The translations under genes and the position numbers were made by a program. Below the pieces are notes generated by a model, which saw nothing but the letters and a program-made list of their open reading frames with translations, did not search any database and had not been told where the DNA came from. A stretch of 64,000 nt of DNA, from positions 21,277 to 85,276 of the forward strand of contig NZ_JANBVH010000021.1 in NCBI RefSeq assembly GCF_024273235.1, read 5' to 3'. Below, piece after piece: positions 1 to 9,618 of the stretch. How positions within the stretch are numbered: the stretch's first letter is position 1; each line of letters starts with the position of its first letter. The stretch comes from Sphingomonas faeni. Lineage in GTDB: Bacteria > Pseudomonadota > Alphaproteobacteria > Sphingomonadales > Sphingomonadaceae.

Positions 1-2
1 CG

Positions 3-959
3 CAGGAAGGCGCCGTCACCATCGAAGACCGCGTCCAAGGCTCGGTCACGGTCCGCAACGAAGAGATCGACGACCTCGTCCTGCTCCGCTCGGACGGCAC
101 GCCAACCTATATGCTCGCGGTCGTCGTCGACGATCACGATATGGGCGTCACCCACGTCATCCGCGGCGATGATCATCTCAACAACGCCTTCCGCCAGCTG
201 CCGATCTACCGCGCGATGCAGTGGCCCGAGCCGATCTACGCGCACATCCCGCTCATCCACGGCCCGGATGGCGCCAAGCTATCGAAGCGCCACGGCGCGG
301 TCGGTATCGAGGCCTATCGCGACGAAATGGGCATCCTCCCCGAGGCGTTCGACAATTACCTCCTCCGGCTCGGCTGGGGCCACGGCGACGACGAGATCAT
401 CAGCCGCGAGCAGGCGGTCGAATGGTTCGACCTGTCGGGAGTCGGCAAGTCGCCGTCGCGGTTCGACTTGAAGAAACTCGAAAATCTCAACGGCCATTAT
501 ATCCGCGAGGCCGACGACGCGCGGCTCGCGCAGCTTGCCGCCGATCGTCTCGGCCATGACCTGCCGACCGGCGGACTCGAACTTCTGACTCGCGCAATGC
601 CCGTCCTGAAGCCACGTGCCGCAAACCTGAACGAACTGGCCGAAGGGTCGAATTTCCTGTTCAGCCAGCGCCCTTTGGCGATGGATGACGCCGCGGCGAG
701 CCTTTTGCAGGGTGAAGCGAGTGCGATTTTGGCGAATGCGCATGCCGAACTTGACGCGCTCGACAAGTGGGATACGGAAGCGCTCGAAGGCGCGGTACGG
801 CGCGTGGCCGAAGCCCGAGGCGTCAAACTCGGGCAGGTCGCACAGCCGCTTCGCGCCGCGCTGACGGGACGCAAGACGTCACCGGGAATATTCGACGTGC
901 TCGACCTGCTCGGGCGCGACGAGAGCCTCGGTCGGATCGCCGACCGGATGGCTAGCTGA
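3..959 (+). CDS. gltX: glutamate--tRNA ligase, C-terminal part (5' end outside window)
   Basis: Class I aminoacyl-tRNA synthetase that charges tRNA with glutamate in the cytoplasm. The reading frame is open from the left edge, so the gene begins before the window; 318 residues are present, roughly the last two thirds of a protein normally about 470 residues long. Visible are the catalytic-domain segment with RGDDHLNN, the KMSKS-type loop as KLSKRHG, and the alpha-helical anticodon-binding domain up to the stop. The HIGH motif must lie outside the window. gltA follows after 25 bases on the same strand, so the two may be cotranscribed. The family may also include an enzyme that charges tRNA-Gln, which the fragment does not settle. 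Confidence 0.95.
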   Translation, partial: QEGAVTIEDRVQGSVTVRNEEIDDLVLLRSDGTPTYMLAVVVDDHDMGVTHVIRGDDHLNNAFRQLPIYRAMQWPEPIYAHIPLIHGPDGAKLSKRHGAVGIEAYRDEMGILPEAFDNYLLRLGWGHGDDEIISREQAVEWFDLSGVGKSPSRFDLKKLENLNGHYIREADDARLAQLAADRLGHDLPTGGLELLTRAMPVLKPRAANLNELAEGSNFLFSQRPLAMDDAAASLLQGEASAILANAHAELDALDKWDTEALEGAVRRVAEARGVKLGQVAQPLRAALTGRKTSPGIFDVLDLLGRDESLGRIADRMAS

Positions 960-984
960 TAAGATTTCGAGGAAGGATACAAGC

Positions 985-2268
985 ATGAGCGAGACCGCAA
1001 CCCTCAAGGTCGACGGCAAGGATTTCGATTATCCGGTGATGTCCGGAACGGTCGGGCCCGACGTCATCGATATCCGCAAGCTGTACGCACAGACGGACAA
1101 TTTCACCTATGATCCGGGTTTCACCTCGACCGCGTCGTGCCAGTCGAAGCTGACCTATATCGATGGTGACGCGGGCACGCTGCTGCACCGCGGCTACACG
1201 ATCGGCGAGCTGGCCGAACAGTCGAACTTCATGGAAGTCGCCTATCTCCTGCTCAACGGCGAACTGCCGAGCGCGGACGAGCTGGCGAACTTCTCGAACA
1301 CGATCACGCGCCACACGATGGTGCACGAGCAGCTCGCGCAGTTCTTCCGTGGCTTCCGCCGCGATGCGCATCCGATGGCGATCCTGTGCGGCGTCGTCGG
1401 CGCACTCTCGGCTTTCTATCACGATTCGACCGACATCCACGATCCGGCCCAGCGCGTCATCGCGTCGCACCGCCTGATCGCCAAGATGCCGACGATCGCC
1501 GCGATGGCGTACAAGTACAGCGTCGGCCAGCCGTTCGTCTATCCGGACAACACGCTGAGCTACACCGGCAATTTCCTGAAGATGACGTTCGGCGTACCGG
1601 CCGAGAAGTATGTCGTGAACCCGATCGTCGAAAAGGCGATGGACCGCATCTTCATCCTCCACGCCGATCACGAGCAGAACGCGTCGACCTCGACCGTCCG
1701 TCTCGCCGGCTCGTCGGGCGCCAACCCGTTCGCGTGTATCGCCGCCGGCATCGCATGCCTCTGGGGCCCCGCACATGGCGGCGCCAACGAAGCCGCGCTC
1801 AACATGCTGCATGAGATCGGCACGGTCGACCGCATCCCCGAATATATCGCGCGCGCCAAGGACAAGAACGATCCGTTCCGCCTGATGGGCTTCGGTCACC
1901 GCGTCTACAAGAACTACGATCCGCGCGCGGCCGTCATGCAGACGACCGTCAAGGAAGTGCTCGGCGAGCTGGGCGTCACCGACCCCGTGTTCGACGTCGC
2001 GATCGAGCTCGAGCGCCTGGCGCTCAGCGACCCGTACTTCATCGAGAAGAAGCTGTTCCCGAACGTCGATTTTTATTCGGGCGTGATCCTGTCGGCGATC
2101 GGCTTCCCGACCTCGATGTTCACGGTCCTCTTCGCGCTCGCCCGCACCGTCGGCTGGGTCGCGCAGTGGAACGAGATGATCACCGATCCCGACCAGAAGA
2201 TCGGCCGCCCGCGCCAGCTCTACAGCGGCCCGACCGCGCGTGACTACGTCCCGATGGCGTCACGCTGA
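985..2268 (+). CDS. gltA: citrate synthase, type II
   Basis: Condenses oxaloacetate and acetyl-CoA to citrate, the entry step of the TCA cycle. The 427 residues match the length of the hexameric, NADH-sensitive type II enzymes of Proteobacteria. Active-site regions are visible: the [10 protein letters not shown] block, [11 protein letters not shown] with the catalytic His, [13 protein letters not shown], and the C-terminal Asp region in NVDFYSG. The start is supported by a GAGGAAGG ribosome binding site 8 to 9 bases upstream. The stop codon overlaps the start of the next small gene by one base (TGATG), which indicates translational coupling. Confidence 0.97.
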   Translation: MSETATLKVDGKDFDYPVMSGTVGPDVIDIRKLYAQTDNFTYDPGFTSTASCQSKLTYIDGDAGTLLHRGYTIGELAEQSNFMEVAYLLLNGELPSADELANFSNTITRHTMVHEQLAQFFRGFRRDAHPMAILCGVVGALSAFYHDSTDIHDPAQRVIASHRLIAKMPTIAAMAYKYSVGQPFVYPDNTLSYTGNFLKMTFGVPAEKYVVNPIVEKAMDRIFILHADHEQNASTSTVRLAGSSGANPFACIAAGIACLWGPAHGGANEAALNMLHEIGTVDRIPEYIARAKDKNDPFRLMGFGHRVYKNYDPRAAVMQTTVKEVLGELGVTDPVFDVAIELERLALSDPYFIEKKLFPNVDFYSGVILSAIGFPTSMFTVLFALARTVGWVAQWNEMITDPDQKIGRPRQLYSGPTARDYVPMASR

Positions 2269-2471
2269 TGAAGACGCTCCGGCCGATCCTGATGGTCGTC
2301 GGCGTGCTCTGCGCGCTGATGGGTCTGCTCTGGATCGGTCAGGGGCTCGGATACGTCCATTGGCCGCAGTCGAGCTTCATGCTCGATCAGCGGCCTTGGG
2401 CGGATCGCGGCGCATTCCTCGCCGCGTTCGGCCTCGCGTTGATATTAGTGGCGCGCCGGATCCGCCGGTAG
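2268..2471 (+). CDS. small two-helix membrane protein, unknown function
   Basis: A 67-residue protein whose ATG shares one base with the gltA stop codon, so it is probably translated by coupling to gltA. Two hydrophobic segments at about residues 5-28 and 46-62 are separated by a short polar loop with QSSFM, and the protein ends in a basic tail ARRIRR, typical of an inner-membrane protein with a cytoplasmic C-terminus. Similar short proteins of the pattern WIGQGxGYxxWPxSSFM occur in sphingomonads without a known role (recalled, not searched). Its last 27 bases overlap the 3' end of the convergent kinase-like gene. Confidence 0.75.
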   Translation: MKTLRPILMVVGVLCALMGLLWIGQGLGYVHWPQSSFMLDQRPWADRGAFLAAFGLALILVARRIRR

Positions 2472-3824
2472 CGTCAGCACGAACCGCGCACCTTCTCCGG
2501 GTGCGCTCTCGATCGTAAGATCTCCCTGCATCGCCCGCGCCAACCGCCGTGCGATATACAGGCCGAGCCCGTTGCCGCCGGCCTCCGACGGATCGACCCG
2601 CTCGAACTTCTCGAAAATCCGCACCTGATCCTCGGGCGCGACGCCCTTGCCCTTGTCCGCCACCACGACGACCGCGTGGCTTTCGGTACGCGTCACGGTG
2701 ACGATCACCTGCGCGCCACGCGGCGAATAGCGCACCGCATTGCCGACCAGGTTGACGAGAATCTGCAACACGCGCCGGAAATCGCCGAGCGCCGCGACGC
2801 GCATATCGACCGGTGGCCGCGCGATCGTGACATCGGCATTGGCAGCGCGAACCGACAACAGCCCCGCCGCGCGACGCGCGACATCGGCAAGGTCGATCGG
2901 CTCGGGCAGCAGCGTGAAATCCGGCCGCTCGACCGCCTGGAGATCGACGAGGTCATCGACCAGTTCGAGCAGATGGCGCCCGGCGCTCGCAATATCAGCT
3001 GCGTAATCGGCATAGTCGCCCTGCACCGGACCATCGGCCTGCGCATTGATGCTGTCGGCGTTGGCGACGATCCGCGCGAGGGGAATGCGCAATGCCTTGT
3101 CGAGGCCACTCGTGAAGGTCGGCGAGAGCGTCGCGGTTTCGGCCGGCGGTGCGACGTCGTCGACCACCATCCGTGCGGTGCCGACGAACCCGGCGAAATC
3201 CCCCGAAGCGTCGTGCCGCACGGTCGCGGTCAGCGTCACTGCCCGCCCCGAACTCCGCAACCGCGCGGGTTGCGCCGTCATCGGCCGGCGCCGGGCGAGC
3301 GAATCGAGGATCGGCAACGTCCCGTCGGTTCCGGTATCGAGCGCGAACATCGCCGTCAGCGGCTGGCCGAGCAGCGCGAACGCGTCGAAACCATGCTTCG
3401 GCCCGGCATCCAGCGTCACGAACGTCAGTCGCAACGCCGCGTCGGTCTCCCACCGCCAATCGGTCTCGCCACCGAGCAAATCATCCGGTGCACCCGGTGC
3501 GGGCCGGGTCGGACGCCACGCGGCGATCTCGCGCCAACCGCTCACCGTCAGGCGTATATTCTCGCCGTCCGGTTGCGCGCGTACCCAGAGATCGACATCG
3601 GCTTCGTCGTCGGCGACCACCACGCCGCGCGACACGACGATGCCCAGTCGCCGCGCAAGCCGCACGATCGTCGCGAGTTGCGGAACGGCGAGCGGCGCCC
3701 CGCGCATGCCGCCGGCCCGCTGGTTGAGTGCGATCAAGGCCGGGTCCGCGAACGACAGCGATCCGTCGGGCGCGACGATGCCGTGCGCGATCGGGCTTTC
3801 GGTCGAGGGATCGAACAGGCTCAT
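2445..3824 (-). CDS. histidine-kinase-like sensor protein lacking the H-box histidine
   Basis: A 459-residue protein beginning at the ATG that overlaps the upstream DUF2336 gene by four bases (ATGA). The frame is open further upstream, but that part reads as antisense of the DUF2336 gene. Residues 1-230 look like a soluble PAS-type sensory region. A dimerization/phosphoacceptor region lies at about 235-300, followed by a complete HATPase_c domain: N box at 358-362 (NLVGN), G1 box DKGKG at 390-394, F box FEKFERV and G2 box GNGLGLYIARR at 417-427. In the H box, where kinases have SHELRTPL, this protein has DKALRIPL, so residue 243 is Lys instead of the phosphoacceptor His. The later His in AGRHLLELVDDL is a common helix-2 residue. 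It may be a pseudokinase or use another acceptor. No transmembrane segment is seen. Confidence 0.85.
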   Translation of the reverse strand: MSLFDPSTESPIAHGIVAPDGSLSFADPALIALNQRAGGMRGAPLAVPQLATIVRLARRLGIVVSRGVVVADDEADVDLWVRAQPDGENIRLTVSGWREIAAWRPTRPAPGAPDDLLGGETDWRWETDAALRLTFVTLDAGPKHGFDAFALLGQPLTAMFALDTGTDGTLPILDSLARRRPMTAQPARLRSSGRAVTLTATVRHDASGDFAGFVGTARMVVDDVAPPAETATLSPTFTSGLDKALRIPLARIVANADSINAQADGPVQGDYADYAADIASAGRHLLELVDDLVDLQAVERPDFTLLPEPIDLADVARRAAGLLSVRAANADVTIARPPVDMRVAALGDFRRVLQILVNLVGNAVRYSPRGAQVIVTVTRTESHAVVVVADKGKGVAPEDQVRIFEKFERVDPSEAGGNGLGLYIARRLARAMQGDLTIESAPGEGARFVLTLPADPARH

Positions 3825-4933
3825 CGCCGTTCCGTACGCGCCAGCGCGCGCAACGCCATCCGAAAATCGCGGTCCAGCGCAAGCGGCGCGATCGACGCGC
3901 GTGCGTCCTCCACACCGATTGAAACGATCGCGTCGAGCGCATCGGCGAACTGTTCGATATCCCGGCGCGGATCCGCTTCCGACAGCGCGAGCCCGATTCG
4001 GGCGATCGTCGGCCGATCCATGTCGAGCGCACGTAGCGCGAGCCAAAGTCGATCGCCCTCCGGATCGAGCGTGATCGCCCGTGCCTGATCGAAGGCGACG
4101 CCCAGCGCATGCGCCAGCACCGCGACGAACAAGGATAGGCGTCGGTCGCCGATCGACTCGACCAGCACCGCCGCCAACTCGTTGGGCCGCGCGTCGAGCG
4201 CCGCCGCCAGCCGTGTCGCCACCGCATCGGGCCGCTCGCCCTCGTCATGCGCCGCCAGGCTGCGTTGCGCGGCGTCCGTGATTGCGCGGTCGCTTTCGCG
4301 GGTCGGCGACGTCAAGCCGTCGCGGATCGCCGCGGCCACCCACCAGACCAAGCGATGATGCAGTTCGGCGGGCAATTCGCTGCCTCCGACCGCACCCTGC
4401 TCGTTCGCTACCCGCCGCCGACTTTCGGCCGCGAGCAATGCCGATGCCGCCGACGCCACGACGCTGTCGGGCACACCGGCCAAGCGTACAAGCAGGCTCG
4501 CCTCGTCGGGTTCCGCCACCTCGACCGGCAGCGACGCCGCGATCAGATCGTGGCGGACTCGGGCGATCAGTTCGTCCATCAGGTCTTCGTCACGCAACAG
4601 GCCCGCGCGTGTCAGGCGTTGCAGGACCGTGCCCGCCCCTGCCTTCAGGCCCGCCCCAGCCTTCAAGATAGCCTCGCCCGCCTGCGTTGCGCCGCTGCCG
4701 GCCAGCAACCGCGCGGCATGTCGCCGGATATCCCATTCGATCGACCCGACGATCGCGCCGAGCACCTGTGCCAGCATCAACCGCGTGCGGTCGTCGAGCC
4801 GAGCATCCGCATCGAGAAAAAAGTCGGCGATCGTCCCGGCCAGCCGCGTCTCGGCGCGCAGGCGCGCAGTCTCGGCCCGCTGCACTGGATCATAGGACGG
4901 CATAGCGTCTTGCATCGTTGGGCCGACCGACAT
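3821..4933 (-). CDS. DUF2336 domain protein
   Basis: A 370-residue, Ala/Arg/Leu-rich, predicted all-helical cytoplasmic protein that I recognise as DUF2336, an alphaproteobacterial family of unknown biochemical function. The repeated short helices, such as LAEVAEPDEASLLVRLAG, resemble HEAT-like solenoids. Its stop overlaps the ATG of the kinase-like gene by four bases, so the two products are probably made together and may interact. The first ATG is used here; an internal start at residue 11 (MPSYDPVQ) is possible and fits the family equally well. No catalytic motif is visible. Confidence 0.8.
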   Translation of the reverse strand: MSVGPTMQDAMPSYDPVQRAETARLRAETRLAGTIADFFLDADARLDDRTRLMLAQVLGAIVGSIEWDIRRHAARLLAGSGATQAGEAILKAGAGLKAGAGTVLQRLTRAGLLRDEDLMDELIARVRHDLIAASLPVEVAEPDEASLLVRLAGVPDSVVASAASALLAAESRRRVANEQGAVGGSELPAELHHRLVWWVAAAIRDGLTSPTRESDRAITDAAQRSLAAHDEGERPDAVATRLAAALDARPNELAAVLVESIGDRRLSLFVAVLAHALGVAFDQARAITLDPEGDRLWLALRALDMDRPTIARIGLALSEADPRRDIEQFADALDAIVSIGVEDARASIAPLALDRDFRMALRALARTERR

Positions 4934-4968
4934 GATCCCGTGCTTAGCCCCCGGTCGTTAAGGTACGC

Positions 4969-6150
4969 CTAAGGCGCGCGACGCAATCGCTCGATTGCTG
5001 CCGCCAGCGTAGCGGTCGCATAGACCGCCGTCATGCCCAGCCCGAACACCGGAAAACCGATCAGCGCGAACACCGCGACGAGCAGCAGATACGCCGCCGG
5101 GCTGCCCCACCACAGCCGTCGCTCGCGCTCGAGGATCGCGCGCTCCGCCAGTCCACCGATCGCGACCGTCGCGGTGCCGATCGCCAGCGCGGTGTTATCG
5201 CCCGCATAGCCGCTGACGAAGAACGCGAAGGCCAGGATCGCCGCCGCGGCGACGCCGGCGATCGCAAGCGTCTGCCAGCGCGCCATCGGCGCCTCGTCGC
5301 GAAGGCCGCTCAACACCGAGCCGAGCGCCAGCGCGATACTGCCGATCAACGCAACGAACAGCCCGATCGACGACAACCCGAAGCCGATCGTCACCAGCCC
5401 GGCGATGCCCAGCGCCAGCCCGGCCGCACCGACGCTCTTCCCCGCCGCGCCACGATCGACCAGCAGCGGCAACGCCAGCCGCGCGATCGGTGCGAGCACG
5501 AACCGGTCGAACCAGCCGCGCCGTCCCGACACGATCGTCATCAGCACCGCGCGCCCGCGCTCCTCCAGCGTCCGCGCCTGACGCTCGATGCCGTGCCCGC
5601 CACGTACCGCATCGGTCGGGAGCAGCACATGGATCGCGCGCGACTGCACCGCGAGCCGCAGCAGCGAAGACTGGAGATCGTAATCCTGCGGCAACGCGGC
5701 GACTTCGGCGATCCGGCTCGAACTCAGCCGCGCGACACCGGCCCACGCCATCTGCCCACCGACGCGTTCGAAGCCGGGGCCTGCATCGCCCTCCGGCACG
5801 ACGAGCAGGCAATCGCCCTCCTCGCCGGCCATCGCCTTGACGATCGCCTCGGTGGTGACCAGCCCGTCGCCGAGCATCAATATGCGCGCGAGGGGGTGGA
5901 GTTTCTCGACCGCCTCGGTCGCGGAGCGCACCGTATCGACGCTGACGCCGCGCCGTCCGATGCGGTTGATCGCGCCGAGCAGTTCGGGCGTCATCCGCGC
6001 GACGACGACGATCACCTGCGACACGCCCGCCGCAATCAGCAGACGCGCCTGGTATTCGATAAGCGTGACACCGCTGAACGGCAGCGTCGCGGCCAGACGA
6101 TCGGGACGATCGTCGGCGTCGTGTATTGCAAATAATAGACCGGCAAGCAT
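4969..6150 (-). CDS. degenerate NTP-transferase / CDP-alcohol phosphatidyltransferase-like membrane protein
   Basis: A 393-residue two-part protein. Residues 1 to about 200 follow the layout of a MobA/GlmU-like nucleotidyltransferase, including LIEYQARLLIAAGVSQVIVVV, but the N-terminal glycine-rich GxGxRL loop is replaced by AIHDADDRPDRL. From about 210 on, GWFDRFVLAPIARLALPLL resembles the start of a CDP-alcohol phosphatidyltransferase domain and is followed by six or so hydrophobic segments. The signature expected next, DGxxAR with its Asp residues, is absent; the sequence there is SVLSGLRDEAP. The architecture resembles bifunctional inositol-phosphate cytidylyltransferase / phosphatidyltransferase enzymes, but both active sites look lost. 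Domain assignment is by eye. Confidence 0.6.
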   Translation of the reverse strand: MLAGLLFAIHDADDRPDRLAATLPFSGVTLIEYQARLLIAAGVSQVIVVVARMTPELLGAINRIGRRGVSVDTVRSATEAVEKLHPLARILMLGDGLVTTEAIVKAMAGEEGDCLLVVPEGDAGPGFERVGGQMAWAGVARLSSSRIAEVAALPQDYDLQSSLLRLAVQSRAIHVLLPTDAVRGGHGIERQARTLEERGRAVLMTIVSGRRGWFDRFVLAPIARLALPLLVDRGAAGKSVGAAGLALGIAGLVTIGFGLSSIGLFVALIGSIALALGSVLSGLRDEAPMARWQTLAIAGVAAAAILAFAFFVSGYAGDNTALAIGTATVAIGGLAERAILERERRLWWGSPAAYLLLVAVFALIGFPVFGLGMTAVYATATLAAAIERLRRAP

Positions 6151-6440
6151 CGCAGGCTGTTAGGCGGTACACGCGGTCCTGCAAAGCCCGCGTTCGGCCG
6201 AACTGCCCCGCATCGTGGTTCGGTTCGCCGTTGCGAGCGAGAAACACCCGCCCGAGGTTACGAAACCCGCCGCGTCGCGCCAATCATCGCAAATGCGACA
6301 GGCGCCGCTTGGCGATGCCGCCGCGATCATACGCCGTGTCGCCCCGCTTACCGGACGGATGTTCGCCGAACCGTCGCATCATCCGTTTTGTCGGGCGGCA
6401 ATCCATGATACTTCCGCTGTTCATGAACGGGGGTTCGTCA
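6151..6440. other. divergent intergenic region, no gene seen
   Basis: About 290 bases between the divergent transferase-like and coiled-coil genes. The frame of the downstream gene stays open through this stretch, but the translation is Arg/Pro-rich and has no protein-like character, so I treat it as noncoding. It must carry promoters for both flanking genes. I could not find a convincing -35/-10 pair, hairpin or repeat in it. Confidence 0.5.
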
Positions 6441-8726
6441 ATGATCGGGTTTCGCGCGTCGGCAGGCAATGCCCATCCCATTCGCGCGGACATCGTGATG
6501 GATCCGGTGATAGAAGATATGTCCGAAGCCGTCGCTGAACCTCAATTTGACGAGGTTTATCAAGAGCCTGCGCGCGAACGCGGACCTCTTTACGCGGGTA
6601 TCGCCGTGGCCGTCGTGGTCGTCTGGCTCGCCGCCATGCTCTGGATCGCGCGCGGCTCGCTCGGCACGATCGAGCCGGTCACACTCGTCCAGTTCATCGC
6701 CGCTCTCTGTGTCGTTCCTGCGCTCGTCGGTATCGTCTGGCTGCTCGCGATGCGCACCAGCCGCACCGAGGCTCACCGCTTCGGTATCACCGCGCAGGCG
6801 ATGCGCGACGAGGCCGCGAGCCTGGAGCGCACCGTCGCCGCATTGTCGAACACGATCGACGCCAACCGCGTACAACTTGCCGAGCAGCTCGACACGCTGA
6901 TCGCGATGGGCGGCGGCGCGACCGAACAGCTCGCCGCGATCGGTCGGGGCATGGTGTCCGAGATCGACCAGGCGGCCGCGCACGCGCGCAACCTCGCCAC
7001 CTCGACCGCGGGTGCGCAGACCAGCCTCGGCGTCCTGATCGCGACGCTTCCCCGCGCGCAGGCGGATATCGACGACGTCGCCAAACGCCTCGAACGCACT
7101 GGTTTGTCGGCCAGCGAGCATGCCGCTGCGCTCGACGCGCAGATCGTCGCGCTCGCCGAGCGCGGCCGCGATGCCGACACGATGGCGAGCGGCGCGGCGC
7201 AACGCCTCGCCGCGCACATCGTCCGCATGGAAGCCACCAGCCAGACCGCGGGCGCACACCTCGAATCGGTCACCGACGGGATGTCCGGCGCGATCGATGC
7301 GCTGCTCAATCGCACCGCCGACGCGATCGACGAGGCCCGCAAGAGCATTGCCGCGCAGGGCGACGCGATGCTGGCGATGGTCGGCGCGAACCAGGCCGCG
7401 CTCGACAGCGCCGCCCGCGACAGCGCCGAAGCGCTCGCCAAGCGGATCGCCACCGTCGAGGACGCGATCGAGCGGGTTGCGATCCGCCTCGACCTGCAAC
7501 GCAACGCCGGCGAGCGGATCGTCGACGACCTTCACACCGGGCTCGGCGAAGTCGAGGCGCGGATCGAGGCGCTCCACCGCCACGGCACCGAGCGCACGCA
7601 GGGCCTCGCCGCCTCGATCAGCGCGCTGGGCGGCTCCGCTGACGCGATGACCGAAGCGTTGCGCACCGGCGACGAGATGGCGCACCGGACCATCACGACG
7701 ACCGAAACGCTGCTGGTCGCGCTAGACGCCGCCGCCCGCGAGATCGACGAGACGATGCCCGAGGCACTTGGCCGGCTCGACTCGCACGTGCTCGCCAGCA
7801 AGAGCATCGTCGTCTCGGCGCGACCCGAACTGCTCGCGCTCGTCACCGCGGCGGAGAGCACGCACGACGCGATCGAGGCGATCGCGGGCGTGATCGGCGA
7901 ACAGCGCCAGGTGCTCGACACGCTCTCGACCGACCTGCTCAACACGCTCAACACCGGCCGTGCGAAGGCCGATGCGCTGGGTCAGATGGTCGACGAGGCG
8001 ATCGGCCGGACTCAGCATTTCGCCGAGGACGCCGCGCCGCAGTTGATCGAAGCGCTCCACCGCGTCCGCGAAACCGCCGCGGTCGCGGCCGACAAGGCGC
8101 GCGAGACGCTGTCGAAAGTTATTCCCGAAGCCGCGGCCGCGCTGGGGGCTGCCAGCGCCGACGCGATGCGCCGCGCGACCAACGACACGGTGGAGCGGCA
8201 GGTCAAGGCGCTCACCGATGCCACCGACGCGGCGGTCGATGCCGCGACCGGCGCGACCGAACGCCTGGCCCGCGAAGTCCAGGCGATCGTCGACCAGACC
8301 GCGATCGTCGAAACACGGATCGAAGAGGCCCGGGCCGAGCGCGAGGACGCGAACAGCGACACCTTCGCCCGCCGCGTGTCGCTGTTGATCGAGTCGCTCA
8401 ACTCCGCGTCGATCGACATCACCAAGGCAATCGCCCCGGAAATCTCCGACAGCGCGTGGGGCGCGTATCTCAAGGGCGACCGCGGGGTCTTCACGCGGCG
8501 TGCGGTGCGGATACTCGATGCCAGCGAAGTGCGCGAGATCGCCGGGCTCTACGACGACGACGAAGCGTTCCGCGAGATGGTGAATCGCTACATCCACGAC
8601 TTCGAGGCGATGCTCCGCGCGATCCTGACGCAGCGCGACGGTTCGCCGCTCGGGGTGACGCTGCTGTCGTCGGACATGGGCAAGCTGTACGTCGCGCTGG
8701 CACAGGCGATCGAGCGGCTGCGCTGA
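6441..8726 (+). CDS. two-TM protein with a long coiled-coil domain
   Basis: About 761 residues from the chosen ATG; other in-frame starts lie at 6405 and 6498. Two hydrophobic helices at about residues 51-71 and 81-104 anchor it in the inner membrane with a short hairpin. The following 550 residues are Ala/Glu/Asp/Arg-rich with heptad character and few Gly or Pro, so a long cytoplasmic coiled coil is predicted. The last 90 residues form a compact segment (WGAYLKGDRGVFTRRAVRIL, then SDMGKLYVALAQAIERLR) that looks conserved and globular. The architecture, two N-terminal TMs plus a large coiled coil, recalls the Caulobacter polarity factor TipN, but I cannot establish homology by eye. No enzymatic motif is seen. 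Confidence 0.75.
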   Translation: MIGFRASAGNAHPIRADIVMDPVIEDMSEAVAEPQFDEVYQEPARERGPLYAGIAVAVVVVWLAAMLWIARGSLGTIEPVTLVQFIAALCVVPALVGIVWLLAMRTSRTEAHRFGITAQAMRDEAASLERTVAALSNTIDANRVQLAEQLDTLIAMGGGATEQLAAIGRGMVSEIDQAAAHARNLATSTAGAQTSLGVLIATLPRAQADIDDVAKRLERTGLSASEHAAALDAQIVALAERGRDADTMASGAAQRLAAHIVRMEATSQTAGAHLESVTDGMSGAIDALLNRTADAIDEARKSIAAQGDAMLAMVGANQAALDSAARDSAEALAKRIATVEDAIERVAIRLDLQRNAGERIVDDLHTGLGEVEARIEALHRHGTERTQGLAASISALGGSADAMTEALRTGDEMAHRTITTTETLLVALDAAAREIDETMPEALGRLDSHVLASKSIVVSARPELLALVTAAESTHDAIEAIAGVIGEQRQVLDTLSTDLLNTLNTGRAKADALGQMVDEAIGRTQHFAEDAAPQLIEALHRVRETAAVAADKARETLSKVIPEAAAALGAASADAMRRATNDTVERQVKALTDATDAAVDAATGATERLAREVQAIVDQTAIVETRIEEARAEREDANSDTFARRVSLLIESLNSASIDITKAIAPEISDSAWGAYLKGDRGVFTRRAVRILDASEVREIAGLYDDDEAFREMVNRYIHDFEAMLRAILTQRDGSPLGVTLLSSDMGKLYVALAQAIERLR

Positions 8727-8827
8727 CCTGAGCTGAACGGGAGTATTCGAAATGATCCAGCGGCACCGCTGAAGCGGCCCTCGCCAGCGGAGCGATCCGC
8801 CGACCGGACTCATATTTCGAGGCTTAC

Positions 8828-9607
8828 ATGCCAAGACTGAATAACAAGACCTGCGTCGTCACCGGCGCAGCGCGCGGCATCGGCCGCGCCATCGCCGAGC
8901 GGTTCCGTGACGAAGGCGCGATCGTCATCCTCACCGATATCGATGAAATCGCTGGCGCCGAGACGGCAGCGGCTATCGGCTGCCAGTTCGAAAAGCTCGA
9001 CGTCCGCGAAGAGGCGGATTGGCAGCGACTGGCGGAGATCGTCCCGGTCGCCGACGTCGTCGTCAACAATGCCGGCGTGACGGGCTTCGAGCAGGGCATG
9101 GTTGCGCATGATCCCGAATATGCGAGCTTGGCAGATTGGCGTGCGGTCCATGCGGTCAATCTCGACGGCACGTTCCTCGGCTGCCGCTATGCGATCGGCG
9201 CGATGAAGGCGGCGGGGACCGGCTCGATCATCAACATCTCGTCGCGCTCCGGGCTGGTCGGCATCCCCCTCGCCGCGGCCTATGCGTCGTCGAAGGCGGC
9301 GATCCGCAATCACAGCAAGACGGTGGCGCTGTATTGCGCGCAGCAGGGGTGGAAAATCCGTTGCAACTCGGTGCATCCGGCGGCGATCCTGACGCCCATC
9401 TGGGAGCCGATGCTGGGGGATGGTCCGGACCGCGAGGAGCGGATAGCGGCGCTGGTGGCGGATACGCCGTTGAAGCGGTTCGGGATGCCGGACGAGGTCG
9501 CCGCGGTTGCGGTAATGCTGGCGTCGGACGAGGCCACGTACATCACGGGAACCGAGATCAATATCGATGGCGGCTTGCTGGCTGGCTCAGCCGCGTCGCC
9601 GGGCTGA
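8828..9607 (+). CDS. short-chain dehydrogenase/reductase (SDR)
   Basis: A 259-residue classical SDR oxidoreductase. The dinucleotide-binding motif TGAARGIG is at residues 12-19. NNAG, Ser in the strand NISSRSG, and the catalytic YASSK near residues 151-155 are intact. Asp follows strand 2 (LTDIDE), which favours NAD over NADP. The C-terminal GTEINIDGG is typical of FabG- or 3-alpha-hydroxysteroid-dehydrogenase-like members. The substrate cannot be read from the sequence, and the neighbours (a coiled-coil gene and a repeat) give no pathway clue. The gene stands alone. Confidence 0.9.
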   Translation: MPRLNNKTCVVTGAARGIGRAIAERFRDEGAIVILTDIDEIAGAETAAAIGCQFEKLDVREEADWQRLAEIVPVADVVVNNAGVTGFEQGMVAHDPEYASLADWRAVHAVNLDGTFLGCRYAIGAMKAAGTGSIINISSRSGLVGIPLAAAYASSKAAIRNHSKTVALYCAQQGWKIRCNSVHPAAILTPIWEPMLGDGPDREERIAALVADTPLKRFGMPDEVAAVAVMLASDEATYITGTEINIDGGLLAGSAASPG

Positions 9608-9618
9608 TGCCGGACTTA

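Noticed and set aside
2676..4088. Open frame of 470 codons antisense to the kinase-like gene and its neighbour
   Set aside because: No protein-like composition; both opposite genes have recognisable domains and coupled starts.
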